Below, in pieces: positions 5,574 through 13,969 of a stretch of 14,681 bases of DNA. A model generated the notes under the pieces. It did not search any database. It had not been told where the DNA came from and was given only the letters and a program-made list of their open reading frames with translations. The DNA is from Candidatus Binatota bacterium (GTDB taxonomy: Bacteria; Desulfobacterota; Binatia; Bin18). Positions within the stretch are counted from its first letter, which is position 1. Every line of letters starts with the position of its first letter. The stretch covers positions 1-14,681 of the forward strand of contig WTHE01000183.1 of NCBI GenBank assembly GCA_011523315.1. The letters are read 5' to 3'. Made by a program: the position numbers and the translations under genes.

Positions 5574-7805
5574 TCAGTACAGCAGGTACTGCAACTCGAA
5601 CCAGACGCTGTCCTTGAATTTGAAGAAGCCGATTCCGGTGTATTTGCCGTCAATGAAGTTGTAGCGGATGCTGAGCCGGAACGGATCGTAGAACCACCAG
5701 TCAATGCCGGGCTGCAACAGGTAGGAGCCGGCCATGTCGTAGAAGACGACAAAGCGCGGCCGGACGTTTCCGGCGTTGTAGCTGGTCGTGATCGCCAGAG
5801 TGAACATCTGCGCGGTGGACTGCATCTGCACCAGCCGCTTGAAATCACACGGTGGGGCGGTCGAGCCATCCATATTCGCGCACGCGGCGGTCCGGTTGCC
5901 GGGACCACCGAGACGACCTGCATGCTCTTCCTCACCCGGTCCGGTTGGTGCGGCCGCCCGCTTGGTCACGCCGATGGAGTGGGTATCGTTGTCCCGCCCA
6001 ACCGGGATGCCTTTTTTGTAGCGCTTGACGTTGTTGGTGTGGCGGTGGAAGTACTGGCCCGAGAACACGAAGCTGTTACTCTTGTTCAGGAACCGAATCC
6101 ACTGAATGTGGTCGATGCCGAGCACGAAGGCCCACTGGTCGCGGCTCGAGTGGTGGCCGCTGCGGCAACCGCGGATGCCGTCGGGTCCCCAGCCCATGTG
6201 ATCGTCACAGTTTCCCTCACCGGCCGAGAGGCCGTCGGCCAGATAGCGCGGGTCGTAGAGCAGATGGTTGGTCACGCCTGCATGGTGCAGGGGCCGGGTC
6301 ATGAAGCGCCGGAGGTTGACCAAGGATTCACTGCCGCCACCAAACTGTTCGCGCATCAGGTTGTTGCGGGTGTAGGTGAACTCAGCCCGGATGGTGGTGT
6401 ACAGGTAGAACAGCGGGCTGCTGCTGTCCACAAACATGCTGGTCAGGGCGTTGAGCGGAAAGGACAGGCTGCCGCCGGTGATCTGCACCCGCTTGGCATG
6501 AATCGGGACGGGCAGGGTCCGTTCAACGGCACACGGGACTCCGGCAAATATGCCGCTCGGGTTGCCCCGATTACACGGATCGTTCGGCCCCCAGGGGTTG
6601 TTCTCCGGGGTGGCTGCCATCCCGGTCAGGGCGGTGAAGGCATCCGGCAGCGTGTCATAGGCCAGGTGCATGGGGGTCGGGGAGCCGATCGTCGCATCGC
6701 TCAGGATGCTGTCCGACCAGGTGTAGTAGTGAGCCAGCGAGAAGGTAAAGTCACGGATCGTGCCGATGAGCCGCGCCCCACCACGGCTGTCGGCTATGCT
6801 GCTCGACGGCCCACGCGCACGGGTCGAGCAGTTGAACTGGTTGCCGTTGCTGTCAAAGCCCAGGTTGCCGGCTTTCTTGAGCGCCTGGCCGTAGATCGGC
6901 CCGCCGCACGGCATACGATGGACGCTGACCGGCGAGGTGTTGGTGCGCACGCTCCACATGCTGCCCTGGTGCAGGGCGGGAATTGCGGCCGTCCGATGGT
7001 CGGGAGCCACGAAGCCTTCCAGGGTCAGGTCCTGAATCGGCCCGACCCGGCCGAAGTTCCACTGCGCCCGGACCATGAACAGCGGGATACGCCGTTCGTC
7101 GAGCGGGGTGGTGAAGCCGCCGAAGCCGTTGTCAAGCGGGTTGATCTGGTCGAGCAGCCGGAAGGCGTCAGCCTCACCCCAGGACAGGTTCTGGCGTCCA
7201 ACGCGTAAGAACATCGGTCCCTTGGTGATGTTGAAATACCACTCGAACAGGCGTAGCTGCTGGACCTTCTTCTCCAGAAAATTCTGGCTGGTGAGATAGC
7301 CGAATTCTTTGTAGCGGGTCAGTTCGCCGGGGTATTTGTTGACGAAGTAATTCCCCTCGGCATCCATCCGCCGGCCGTAGTACTTGTCCCAGAACTCGGC
7401 GCCGCCACCGCCGTCGAGCTGCCGCCGCGCCGACGCGCCGCCGTACTCCCAGATGCCCTCGAACTCCTCGCGGACGTTGAGGTAGTAGTCAAAGGCGTCG
7501 AGGTTCACGTACTGGAACAGGGTGCCGAGGGTCGGGAACTCGCGCGACAGGCGGTTCAGGTTATGCCGCCACTCCAGGGTCAGGTAGTTGCGGTGCTGGA
7601 CCACGTTGCCGCGTTTCCACAAGCCTTTGCCGGTGCCGATCTCGTCACCCTTGCCGGTCTGGATGGTGGCTCGGGTATAGGCCTGGCCGGACAGGCTCAT
7701 CTCGCGGCGCTCGTCGAAGAAGTAGCCCCAGGCGCTTGGGGCCGATAAGAGTAGGACAATCCCTGCGGCCAACAGCCGCCTCAATCCCTGCCTATACCCC
7801 CTCAT
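5574..7805 (-). CDS. DUF1302-type outer-membrane beta-barrel protein
   Basis: This 743-aa protein has a classic signal peptide (basic MRGYRQGLRR, hydrophobic core to ~20, cleavage near SAWG-YFF at ~27). The mature part alternates amphipathic strands and Gly/Asn-rich loops and ends in an aromatic-rich strand with C-terminal Tyr (WFELQYLLY), as expected for BAM-inserted barrels. The segment GRQNLSWGEADAFRLLD followed by QINPLDN (203-226) resembles the family signature. All eight cysteines lie in close pairs (300/326, 411/425, 533/547, 642/653) in loop-like regions. AGGAGG lies 7 nt before the ATG. DUF1302 genes often neighbour RND exporters and YCF48-like genes, and I recall links to steroid, terpene and other hydrophobic-compound clusters. 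Likely an outer-membrane portal working with the RND protein; substrate unknown. Confidence 0.82.
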   Translation of the reverse strand: MRGYRQGLRRLLAAGIVLLLSAPSAWGYFFDERREMSLSGQAYTRATIQTGKGDEIGTGKGLWKRGNVVQHRNYLTLEWRHNLNRLSREFPTLGTLFQYVNLDAFDYYLNVREEFEGIWEYGGASARRQLDGGGGAEFWDKYYGRRMDAEGNYFVNKYPGELTRYKEFGYLTSQNFLEKKVQQLRLFEWYFNITKGPMFLRVGRQNLSWGEADAFRLLDQINPLDNGFGGFTTPLDERRIPLFMVRAQWNFGRVGPIQDLTLEGFVAPDHRTAAIPALHQGSMWSVRTNTSPVSVHRMPCGGPIYGQALKKAGNLGFDSNGNQFNCSTRARGPSSSIADSRGGARLIGTIRDFTFSLAHYYTWSDSILSDATIGSPTPMHLAYDTLPDAFTALTGMAATPENNPWGPNDPCNRGNPSGIFAGVPCAVERTLPVPIHAKRVQITGGSLSFPLNALTSMFVDSSSPLFYLYTTIRAEFTYTRNNLMREQFGGGSESLVNLRRFMTRPLHHAGVTNHLLYDPRYLADGLSAGEGNCDDHMGWGPDGIRGCRSGHHSSRDQWAFVLGIDHIQWIRFLNKSNSFVFSGQYFHRHTNNVKRYKKGIPVGRDNDTHSIGVTKRAAAPTGPGEEEHAGRLGGPGNRTAACANMDGSTAPPCDFKRLVQMQSTAQMFTLAITTSYNAGNVRPRFVVFYDMAGSYLLQPGIDWWFYDPFRLSIRYNFIDGKYTGIGFFKFKDSVWFELQYLLY

Positions 7806-7878
7806 AAGAAACCCTCCTTGTGTTAGGCAAGCCTGTCGTCTGCCCGGTCAGCGGCAGAACCCCCTCTAGTACCGCAGG

Positions 7879-7908
7879 CTCATACACCCGCAGCAAACGG
7901 CTTGTCAA
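7879..7908 (-). promoter_or_regulatory. Candidate internal promoter for the DUF1302 gene
   Basis: On the minus strand a perfect TTGACA (7908-7903) is followed after 18 bp by TATGAG (7884-7879, four of six matches). It lies in the 111-nt gap between the RND stop and the barrel ATG, about 70 nt before that ATG. It may let the barrel be expressed separately from the upstream genes. Confidence 0.4.
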
Positions 7909-7916
7909 GTTTTTTC

Positions 7917-10412
7917 CTAGGCTCGCAGCTCCATGCCGATATTGTGGCGCGTTGACCACATATGCTCGCCGATGGCCACCACCAGGGCCAGGATGCCCAG
8001 GCTCAGCAGGTCGGCATAGTCGGTGTAGACCAGGACGGCCGACGGAATGCCGATACAGGCCAGAATGACCAGCATGACCTTGTTGGGCAGCGGAAAGCGC
8101 GGCTTGAGCAGCGAGACCGTGCCGGGAATGAAGGCCAGCGCCCCGACCACGTGGAAGAACAGCAGCAGGGTCAGCAGCACGGCCATTTCCGACTGAAACT
8201 TCATGGGAAAAAAGATCCAGAAAATCACGCTGACGGTCAGCGTCGTGCCGGTGAACATGATCGCCCGGCCGGTCGTCATCAGGGCCTCTTCGATGGCCCG
8301 GTCGTGATCGCCGAACTTCTGGTACTCCTCGACGATGCGCGACAACACGTAGTAGCCGTAGTCAATGCCGATGCCGATGCCGACCGCAGCGACCGGCAGC
8401 GAGTTGATGTTGGCGTCAATGCCCATGGCGTACATCAGGCCCTCGGACAGCGGCTGGGCCACAATCGAGGGAATCATCACGATCAGGGCGCCGACCACCG
8501 AGGCGTAGGTCAGCATGCTGAGGGTGAAGACGGTGACCATAACCAGGATCAGATTCCACTTGTAGGACCACTCGACCTCGTCGTTGATGGCCGCCAATAT
8601 GCCCAGCAGGCCGCCGGCCAGCCGGAAATTCAGGTCTTCGACCGGGTTGTTGTAGATGAACTCCTCGGCCATGGCGATCGAGCCGGTGACCGTGGCGTGG
8701 TTGTAGTCCTTGTAGTAAATCGTGACCGTGGCGTTGGTCGAGGTCTTGTCGATAAAGCGGTCGAGGTCGTCCGAGCCGACCGTGTTCAGGAACTGGTAGA
8801 AGATGTTGCCCACGTCGCGCGGGTTGTTGGGAATGATCGCCCACTTGGGGATGCCGAGCTGAAACAGCTGGTACAGCCGCCGCGCCCAGGTGGTGATGCT
8901 GATACTGCCGCCGACCATCTCCTGTTCCTGCATGTAGCGCTGGAATTTTTCCAGGGTCAGCAGCGCCTCGGGGTCTTTGATCACGCCCTCGCGCTGGCCT
9001 TCGGCAATCACGATCAGGCGCGAGGCGCCCACGAACTGGTCGTTCACCTTGTCGTACGACACATTGTACTCGTGGGTGTCGTACAGCAGCGCCTTGCCGA
9101 TGGACACGTCGCCGATTTTAAGAAACTGGGCGTAGAACATGCCGCCCAGCAGGGCGACCGAAAACGAGCCGATCACTCCCCAGCGATAGCCGCCATAGCT
9201 GATCTTGACCATGAAGCGGTTGATCGTCGTATACAGTTTGTCCGAAAAGCGCTGGCCCGATTTGGGATCGTGGGGCGGGGGAGGAATGAAGTACAGGATG
9301 ATCGGGTGCAGGGTGACGACGCTGATGGAGATGGTGAAGATCCAGAAGCTCGACACATAGGCCAGCTTCTGGATGAGCGGAATATGGGCCACGGCCAGGG
9401 TCAGAATAGCCAAGCCGTCCGAGGCGATCGACACCAGCGCCGGGCTGAACAGGCTCAGGTATGAGGACATAATGGCTTCCTGTTTGTCCTGCAGACGGCG
9501 GTACTCCTCGTGGTAGCGCTCCATCGACTGGACCGAGTGGGACAGCGCCCGGGCGGTGATCAGGACCAGCACGACCAGTACCAGGGGATCGATGTTGAAG
9601 CCGAAATAGCCGGCGAAGCCCAGGGCCCAGACCGAACTCAGCAGGCCCGAAAACAGCGGCACCCACACTCCGGTGAAGGTTCGGAAGTAGAACCACAGCA
9701 TGCCCAGGATGACGAGTGTGGTCAGCCCGATGACGAACAGGATGGCGTTTTTGTAGCTGAACACCCAGGCGTACAGCATGGGGAAGCCGGTGACGTACAC
9801 CCGGTGCTGACCGTCGGCCTCGATCTCGGCCTTGAGGGTCTCCATCCGGCTGAAGAGGTTCTCGAAGTCAATGCCTTCTTCCCAGAAGCCGGCCGTGATC
9901 AGGGCCGAGGTGTTGTCCTCGGCCACGTAGAAGCGGTGCACGCCCTCGTTGGTATACACCGCCTTTTTGATCGGCTTGACATCGTCGGCTGTCTGCGGCG
10001 GCGCCGGATACATGATGGGGTAGGCGGTAATGGCGGCGCCGCTGATCTGGATGTTGCGCATCTTGGGGTGGGTCAGCGACAGGATCTGATACGGGTTGAC
10101 GCCTGCGGTTTCCAGCACATAGCGGGTCGCCTTGTCGATCTGGTTGATCGAGTGGACGTTGAAGATATCGCCCTCCTTGGCCTCGATGACGACGCTCAGG
10201 ATGTTGGCCGTGCCAAACATCCGCCGGTACTCCTGGTACAGCTGGATGTACTCGTGGGTCGGCGGGTAGAAATCAAAGAAGTTGGGCTGGACCTGCATCT
10301 TGGCCACATGGAAGCCCAGAAACAGGGTGGCCAGCGTCAGGACGACCAGGACATACCAGCGAAATTTGAGGAGAAAATTAATGTATGCTTCCATCCAGCT
10401 GCGCGGGAGCAT
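7917..10412 (-). CDS. RND-superfamily exporter, MMPL/COG1033 type
   Basis: This 831-aa inner-membrane protein has the duplicated RND layout. TM1 is at ~18-36, periplasmic domain 1 at ~40-220, a helix bundle at ~222-376, then a hydrophobic segment near 410-430, periplasmic domain 2 at ~432-618 and a second bundle at ~620-770. The second bundle carries GIGIDYGYY (680-688), whose Asp684-Tyr is the likely proton-relay motif of MMPL proteins. The equivalent position in the first half (VLVLITARALSHSVQ) has no acid. Two extra hydrophobic segments follow at ~778-818. Periplasmic markers include GVNP, SLTH, AVYTN, EDNTSALITAGFW and IPKWAIIP. AGGAGGG sits 4 nt before the ATG at 10412; ATG 10394 is an alternative start. 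It lies between a secreted propeller and an outer-membrane barrel, suggesting transport of a hydrophobic molecule across the envelope. Confidence 0.92.
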   Translation of the reverse strand: MLPRSWMEAYINFLLKFRWYVLVVLTLATLFLGFHVAKMQVQPNFFDFYPPTHEYIQLYQEYRRMFGTANILSVVIEAKEGDIFNVHSINQIDKATRYVLETAGVNPYQILSLTHPKMRNIQISGAAITAYPIMYPAPPQTADDVKPIKKAVYTNEGVHRFYVAEDNTSALITAGFWEEGIDFENLFSRMETLKAEIEADGQHRVYVTGFPMLYAWVFSYKNAILFVIGLTTLVILGMLWFYFRTFTGVWVPLFSGLLSSVWALGFAGYFGFNIDPLVLVVLVLITARALSHSVQSMERYHEEYRRLQDKQEAIMSSYLSLFSPALVSIASDGLAILTLAVAHIPLIQKLAYVSSFWIFTISISVVTLHPIILYFIPPPPHDPKSGQRFSDKLYTTINRFMVKISYGGYRWGVIGSFSVALLGGMFYAQFLKIGDVSIGKALLYDTHEYNVSYDKVNDQFVGASRLIVIAEGQREGVIKDPEALLTLEKFQRYMQEQEMVGGSISITTWARRLYQLFQLGIPKWAIIPNNPRDVGNIFYQFLNTVGSDDLDRFIDKTSTNATVTIYYKDYNHATVTGSIAMAEEFIYNNPVEDLNFRLAGGLLGILAAINDEVEWSYKWNLILVMVTVFTLSMLTYASVVGALIVMIPSIVAQPLSEGLMYAMGIDANINSLPVAAVGIGIGIDYGYYVLSRIVEEYQKFGDHDRAIEEALMTTGRAIMFTGTTLTVSVIFWIFFPMKFQSEMAVLLTLLLFFHVVGALAFIPGTVSLLKPRFPLPNKVMLVILACIGIPSAVLVYTDYADLLSLGILALVVAIGEHMWSTRHNIGMELRA

Positions 10413-10459
10413 AAGACCCTCCTTGGAGCACGAAACGAAACCGACGAGCCCGTCCGTTT

Positions 10460-11437
10460 TTAGCGGGTGAACCGCCTGCCGTAGTCGATGCTCTTGCCGT
10501 CGATGTGCAGCACCAGGCCGTTTGAGCCGGCAATAATGCCTTTGGAATCGGACGGGCTGAGCGACAGGCCCATCATCCAGTACAGGGCCAGTTCCTCGGG
10601 CGCCTCAAACAACTTCCAGTTCTGGCCGCCGTCGGTCGAGTGCAGAATGACCCCCTCGTCGCCGACCGCCCAGCCGGTCTGGCCGTTGAGGGCCAGGTTG
10701 TACAGCGCGGTCTGGACCGGGCTCTCGTAGCGCTGCCAGGTCTGGCCGCTGTCGCTGCTCTGGACGATTGTGCCGTCCATGCCGACGGCGCAGACCGTGT
10801 TTTCGTCAACAAATCCCACGCCCAGGAGCGAACTCTCGGCGCCGGTCTCTCTCCTGGTCCAGGTCGTCCCGCCGTCTTCGCTGACCAGGATGACGCCCAT
10901 TTCGCCGGCGACCCAGACTTTGCCCGAGGGATGCATGCTGACCCCGTACAGAAACACATCCTCGCCCAGGGAGCGGTCGGTCCAGCTCTGTCCGCCGTCT
11001 GTGGTCTGCAAGACGATGCCGTAGTCGCCGACCGCAATGCCACGCTGGGCGTCCACAAAGGCGAGGTTGAACAGATGGTGGGTTGTGCCGGTGGTCTGGC
11101 GCTGCCAGGTGTTCCCGCCGTCGGTGGTGTGGAGGATGAGGCCCGACTTGCCCGAAATCCAGCCCTCCTGCTCGCTGACAAAACTGACCCCGTACAGAGG
11201 ATCGATGTAGCCGCTGTCCTGCCTTTCCCACTGCCGGCCGCCGTCGGCGCTGTGATAGATGGAGCCAAAGCTGCCGACCGCCCAGGCTTTTTCGGTGTTC
11301 AGCAGAAAGGTGGCATAGATATGGTCGCGGATACGGTCAACCGGTTGGGCGCTCACGGCTCGCGGAGAGCCGCCAAGCAGAGCCACCGCCAGGGCGACTC
11401 CCAGGAGCTGTCGGAGTGCAGAAGCATTCCTCGTCAT
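10460..11437 (-). CDS. YCF48-like secreted seven-bladed beta-propeller
   Basis: This 325-aa protein starts at the ATG at 11437, preceded by an AGGGGAGGGA ribosome site; a longer frame to 11518 lacks such support. Residues 1-30 form a signal peptide ending RAVSA-QP. Seven repeats follow, each with a (A/S)VG-x-x-G-x-I strand and a TTDGG-x-x-W turn: GSFGSI/SADGGRQW, GKSGLI/TTDGGNTW, GDYGIV/TTDGGQSW, GEMGVI/SEDGGTTW, GMDGTI/SSDSGQTW, GDEGVI/STDGGQNW and a closing GSNGLV blade. YCF48/HCF136 proteins help assemble photosystem II in phototrophs, but non-photosynthetic bacteria often carry this version beside RND exporters. It is probably a periplasmic scaffold for the exporter complex. It leads the operon, 47 nt before the RND gene. 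Confidence 0.88.
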   Translation of the reverse strand: MTRNASALRQLLGVALAVALLGGSPRAVSAQPVDRIRDHIYATFLLNTEKAWAVGSFGSIYHSADGGRQWERQDSGYIDPLYGVSFVSEQEGWISGKSGLILHTTDGGNTWQRQTTGTTHHLFNLAFVDAQRGIAVGDYGIVLQTTDGGQSWTDRSLGEDVFLYGVSMHPSGKVWVAGEMGVILVSEDGGTTWTRRETGAESSLLGVGFVDENTVCAVGMDGTIVQSSDSGQTWQRYESPVQTALYNLALNGQTGWAVGDEGVILHSTDGGQNWKLFEAPEELALYWMMGLSLSPSDSKGIIAGSNGLVLHIDGKSIDYGRRFTR

Positions 11438-11504
11438 GGACTGAATCCCTCCCCTTATGCGACACCCAGGGGCAGCCCATGCGGCGCCCCCAGAGTGCCC
11501 CTCT

Positions 11505-11532
11505 CTTAGACTACCCAAGAAAGAATTGTCAA
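11505..11532 (-). promoter_or_regulatory. Candidate promoter for the propeller-RND-barrel operon
   Basis: On the minus strand a perfect TTGACA (11532-11527) is followed after 16 bp by TCTAAG (11510-11505, four of six). The start of transcription would be near 11498, about 60 nt before the propeller ATG. The same TTGACAA core precedes the barrel gene. Confidence 0.45.
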
Positions 11533-11633
11533 CAGGCTGGTCTGAATTTTTAACTGGTGAGTCAAAATATCCGACTGGCGGGTATCGGAGGACTGGTAGA
11601 ATACGGTGTCTCTCGCCCCTGGCAGCGCACCCG

Positions 11634-11642
11634 TGCTATACT
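11634..11642 (+). promoter_or_regulatory. Extended -10 promoter candidate for the second RND gene
   Basis: TGCTATACT is a good extended -10 element (TGn plus TATACT, five of six). No clear -35 lies 16-18 bp upstream, which is tolerated for extended -10 promoters. The start would be near 11649, giving a ~20-nt leader that contains the AGGAGG at 11657-11662. Confidence 0.45.
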
Positions 11643-11668
11643 CGGCCCGTTTTTCCAGGAGGGGATGC

Positions 11669-13969
11669 ATGTCGGAATACGGATGGGCAGAGGGCTGGTG
11701 TCGGTTGCTGCTGCGCCGGCGGTGGCTGGCCGTCCTGGTCGGTGGGGCGGTGCTGGTCTGCGGCGTGTCGGCCGCCCGGCAGCTCAGTCTGCGCGTCGGC
11801 ATGACCGACTATTACCCCGCCGGGCACCCCCATATCCGGCTGTATCAGGACTTCCCCGAAATGTTGCAGATGACCAATGCCGTGGTCGTACTCGTCTCGG
11901 TCAGAGACGGAGACCTGTACAATAGCGAGACACTGGGCAAGATTCATCGCCTGACGGTCGGCCTGCTCGAGACCAAGGGGGTGAATCCGCACGCGGTCGT
12001 GTCGCTCACCCATAGTCGCCTCAACGACATCAAAATCCGGGACGGTATGATCAACATTCTGCCGGTCGTCCGCAACCCCACCCAGCCCCAGAGCCCGCAG
12101 GAACTGGCCCAGATCAAGAATGCGGTGTACACCAACCTGGGTATCCGTGGCGTCTACGTGTCAGAGGATAATAAAACCGCCCTCATCCGGGCCGGCTTTT
12201 GGGACGCCGAGGTGAATGCCCGAGACGTGTTCAGTCGGCTGCGGCGCTTGGCCGCGCAGGAGCAGGACGCCAACACCGAGGTCGCCTTTGCCGGCAATAT
12301 CGTCCTGGCCGGCTGGTTGGTCGAGGCGGGGCCGCGCGTGGTGCTGGTGCTGGTACTCAGCGTCCTGGTTGCGCTCCTGCTGGCCGGGGTGTGCGGCATC
12401 CTGCCGGGGGTGGTGCACACGCTGGGCGGCGTGCTGGTCGTCTCAGGTCTGGCTGCGGCGTGCGCCTTCGGCCTGCTGGGTCTGACCGGACGCTCGCTCG
12501 AACCGCTGGCCTGGCTGATGCTGTTTCCGCTGGCCGTCCGTGGCTTGTGCCTGGTGCTGGGCTGGACCGGCCGGGCGACGAGCGAGCGGCAGACGAGCCA
12601 TGAGCAGCCCGAGGCGGTTGTCCGCACGGCCCACGCGCTGTGGCGTCCGTGCAGTTCGGCCCTGATCATAGACGGGCTGGCGCTGGGCCTGCTGGTGTGG
12701 TGCTCGGACGTACCGGCCGTCCAGACCTTTGGTCTGCTGGGTCTGGGCTGGCTGGTCGGCCTGCTGGTGTCGGTGTGGCTGGTCCTGCCGGCCTGGTCGG
12801 CCGGCTTTCGATCCGGCCTGCCCGGTTCCGCAGAGTTGCCGCTGATCGCCCGTGTGACGCCGCGCCTGCGCGGTAGCGGCCAGACCCGGGTGCTGATCCG
12901 CACGGGCTGCATCGCGCTCGGCTTTTTCGGCCTGCTGGCCGCCCTACAGCTCCAGGCCGGGCGGTCGATGCTGGGCAGTCGGCTTTTTCCGACCGCCCAT
13001 CCCTACAGCCGCGCCTTCGAGCTGCTCAACCGCGATTTCGTCGGCGTCAATCAGCTGATTGTGGTCGCCCACACGCCGGGTGAGGCCGGTTTTCGCGATC
13101 TGGGCGCCCTGCAAGTCCTCGAAGCCTTTCGGCTCCATATGGCCGCCGACCGTCAGTTCGGCGGAGCGGTGGCCGTGCCCGGTTTTGTGAAGGCGATCAC
13201 CCGCATGTTCCACGAGAATATCCCCAAATGGGCGATGCTGCCCGACGATATCAGCTCGACCGGCCAGATCATCTTTCGCATCGTGGCCGGGGCAACCACG
13301 CCGAGCGAGGTCGAGCGTTTTCTGTCAACCGACTTCCGGACCACGGCGGTGACGCTCTTTTATCGGGACTATTCTCCAGGGCTGGTAAAGCGCAGCCTGG
13401 CCCGCATCCGGTCCTTTGAGGGGCCGAATACGGGCATCCCGGTCGAGTTCCGTTTCGGCGGCGGCCTGCTCGGGGTGGTGGCCGCCATCCATGCCGGGGT
13501 GGCCCAGGCCTACTGGTATCTGTTCGCCGGGTTGCTCGGCCTGGCGTTTTGCGGCGGCTTGGTCGGCCTGGGCAGTCTGCGCGCGGCCGGCCTGCTCAGC
13601 TTGGCCGTCGTGTTATCGCAGGCGGTCATGCTGATCGTGCTGTGGGCGGCCAATATTGACCTCAACATCCATACCCTGCCGGTTATCCTGGCCGCTATGG
13701 GCACGGTTGTACTGCCGGCCAGCCTGGCCATTCGGGCCGGTGCCGGCCCTGCTTCGGAGGGTTGGGACGGGCTGGGCTATGCCTTGGTCGCGCTGGCCAC
13801 GGTCAGCCTGGGAACGGCGCTGGTATGGCTGTTCTCACCGCTGCGCTTGCAGACCGAGATGGGCCTGTACCTGCTGGTCTTGAGCCTGGTCAACAGCCTG
13901 CTTCCGTTCTCGCTCCGGGCGCTCGTCAGCCCGGTCGAGTCGGCCCAGACCCCGGAGCCAGCAACATGA
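11669..13969 (+). CDS. Degenerate RND-superfamily (MMPL-type) paralogue lacking the TM acidic motif
   Basis: This 766-aa membrane protein starts at the ATG at 11669, six nt after AGGAGG; the frame continues upstream to 11606 without a ribosome site. It aligns by eye along most of the neighbouring RND exporter: YYPAGHPHIRLYQ, GVNP, SLTH, NAVYTN, VSEDNKTALIRAGFW in periplasmic domain 1, and NRDFVGVNQLIVVA, IPKWAMLP, FRFGGGLLGVVAAI in domain 2. In the second helix bundle the exporter's PVAAVGIGIGIDYGYY becomes PVILAAMGTVVLPASL (671-686), so Asp684 corresponds to Leu682 and Tyr to Pro. The first half also lacks an acid. The two extra C-terminal hydrophobic segments of the paralogue are absent. 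No frameshift is seen, so it appears maintained, perhaps as a non-transporting partner or substrate-binding subunit. It is divergent from the exporter operon and overlaps mobA by 4 nt. Confidence 0.85.
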   Translation: MSEYGWAEGWCRLLLRRRWLAVLVGGAVLVCGVSAARQLSLRVGMTDYYPAGHPHIRLYQDFPEMLQMTNAVVVLVSVRDGDLYNSETLGKIHRLTVGLLETKGVNPHAVVSLTHSRLNDIKIRDGMINILPVVRNPTQPQSPQELAQIKNAVYTNLGIRGVYVSEDNKTALIRAGFWDAEVNARDVFSRLRRLAAQEQDANTEVAFAGNIVLAGWLVEAGPRVVLVLVLSVLVALLLAGVCGILPGVVHTLGGVLVVSGLAAACAFGLLGLTGRSLEPLAWLMLFPLAVRGLCLVLGWTGRATSERQTSHEQPEAVVRTAHALWRPCSSALIIDGLALGLLVWCSDVPAVQTFGLLGLGWLVGLLVSVWLVLPAWSAGFRSGLPGSAELPLIARVTPRLRGSGQTRVLIRTGCIALGFFGLLAALQLQAGRSMLGSRLFPTAHPYSRAFELLNRDFVGVNQLIVVAHTPGEAGFRDLGALQVLEAFRLHMAADRQFGGAVAVPGFVKAITRMFHENIPKWAMLPDDISSTGQIIFRIVAGATTPSEVERFLSTDFRTTAVTLFYRDYSPGLVKRSLARIRSFEGPNTGIPVEFRFGGGLLGVVAAIHAGVAQAYWYLFAGLLGLAFCGGLVGLGSLRAAGLLSLAVVLSQAVMLIVLWAANIDLNIHTLPVILAAMGTVVLPASLAIRAGAGPASEGWDGLGYALVALATVSLGTALVWLFSPLRLQTEMGLYLLVLSLVNSLLPFSLRALVSPVESAQTPEPAT

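Noticed and set aside
5922..7208. 428-codon plus-strand open frame opposite the barrel gene
   Set aside because: Low-complexity Val/Gly/Arg-rich composition and full overlap with the well-supported DUF1302 gene.
7962..9464. 500-codon plus-strand open frame opposite the RND exporter
   Set aside because: The translation is rich in Asp, Gln, His, Gly and Arg with no membrane segments or motifs, and it is the antisense of a clear RND gene in GC-rich DNA.
11620..11637. Possible sigma54 promoter (TGGCA...TGCT) upstream of the second RND gene
   Set aside because: The GG and GC elements are 12 nt apart instead of the required 10.
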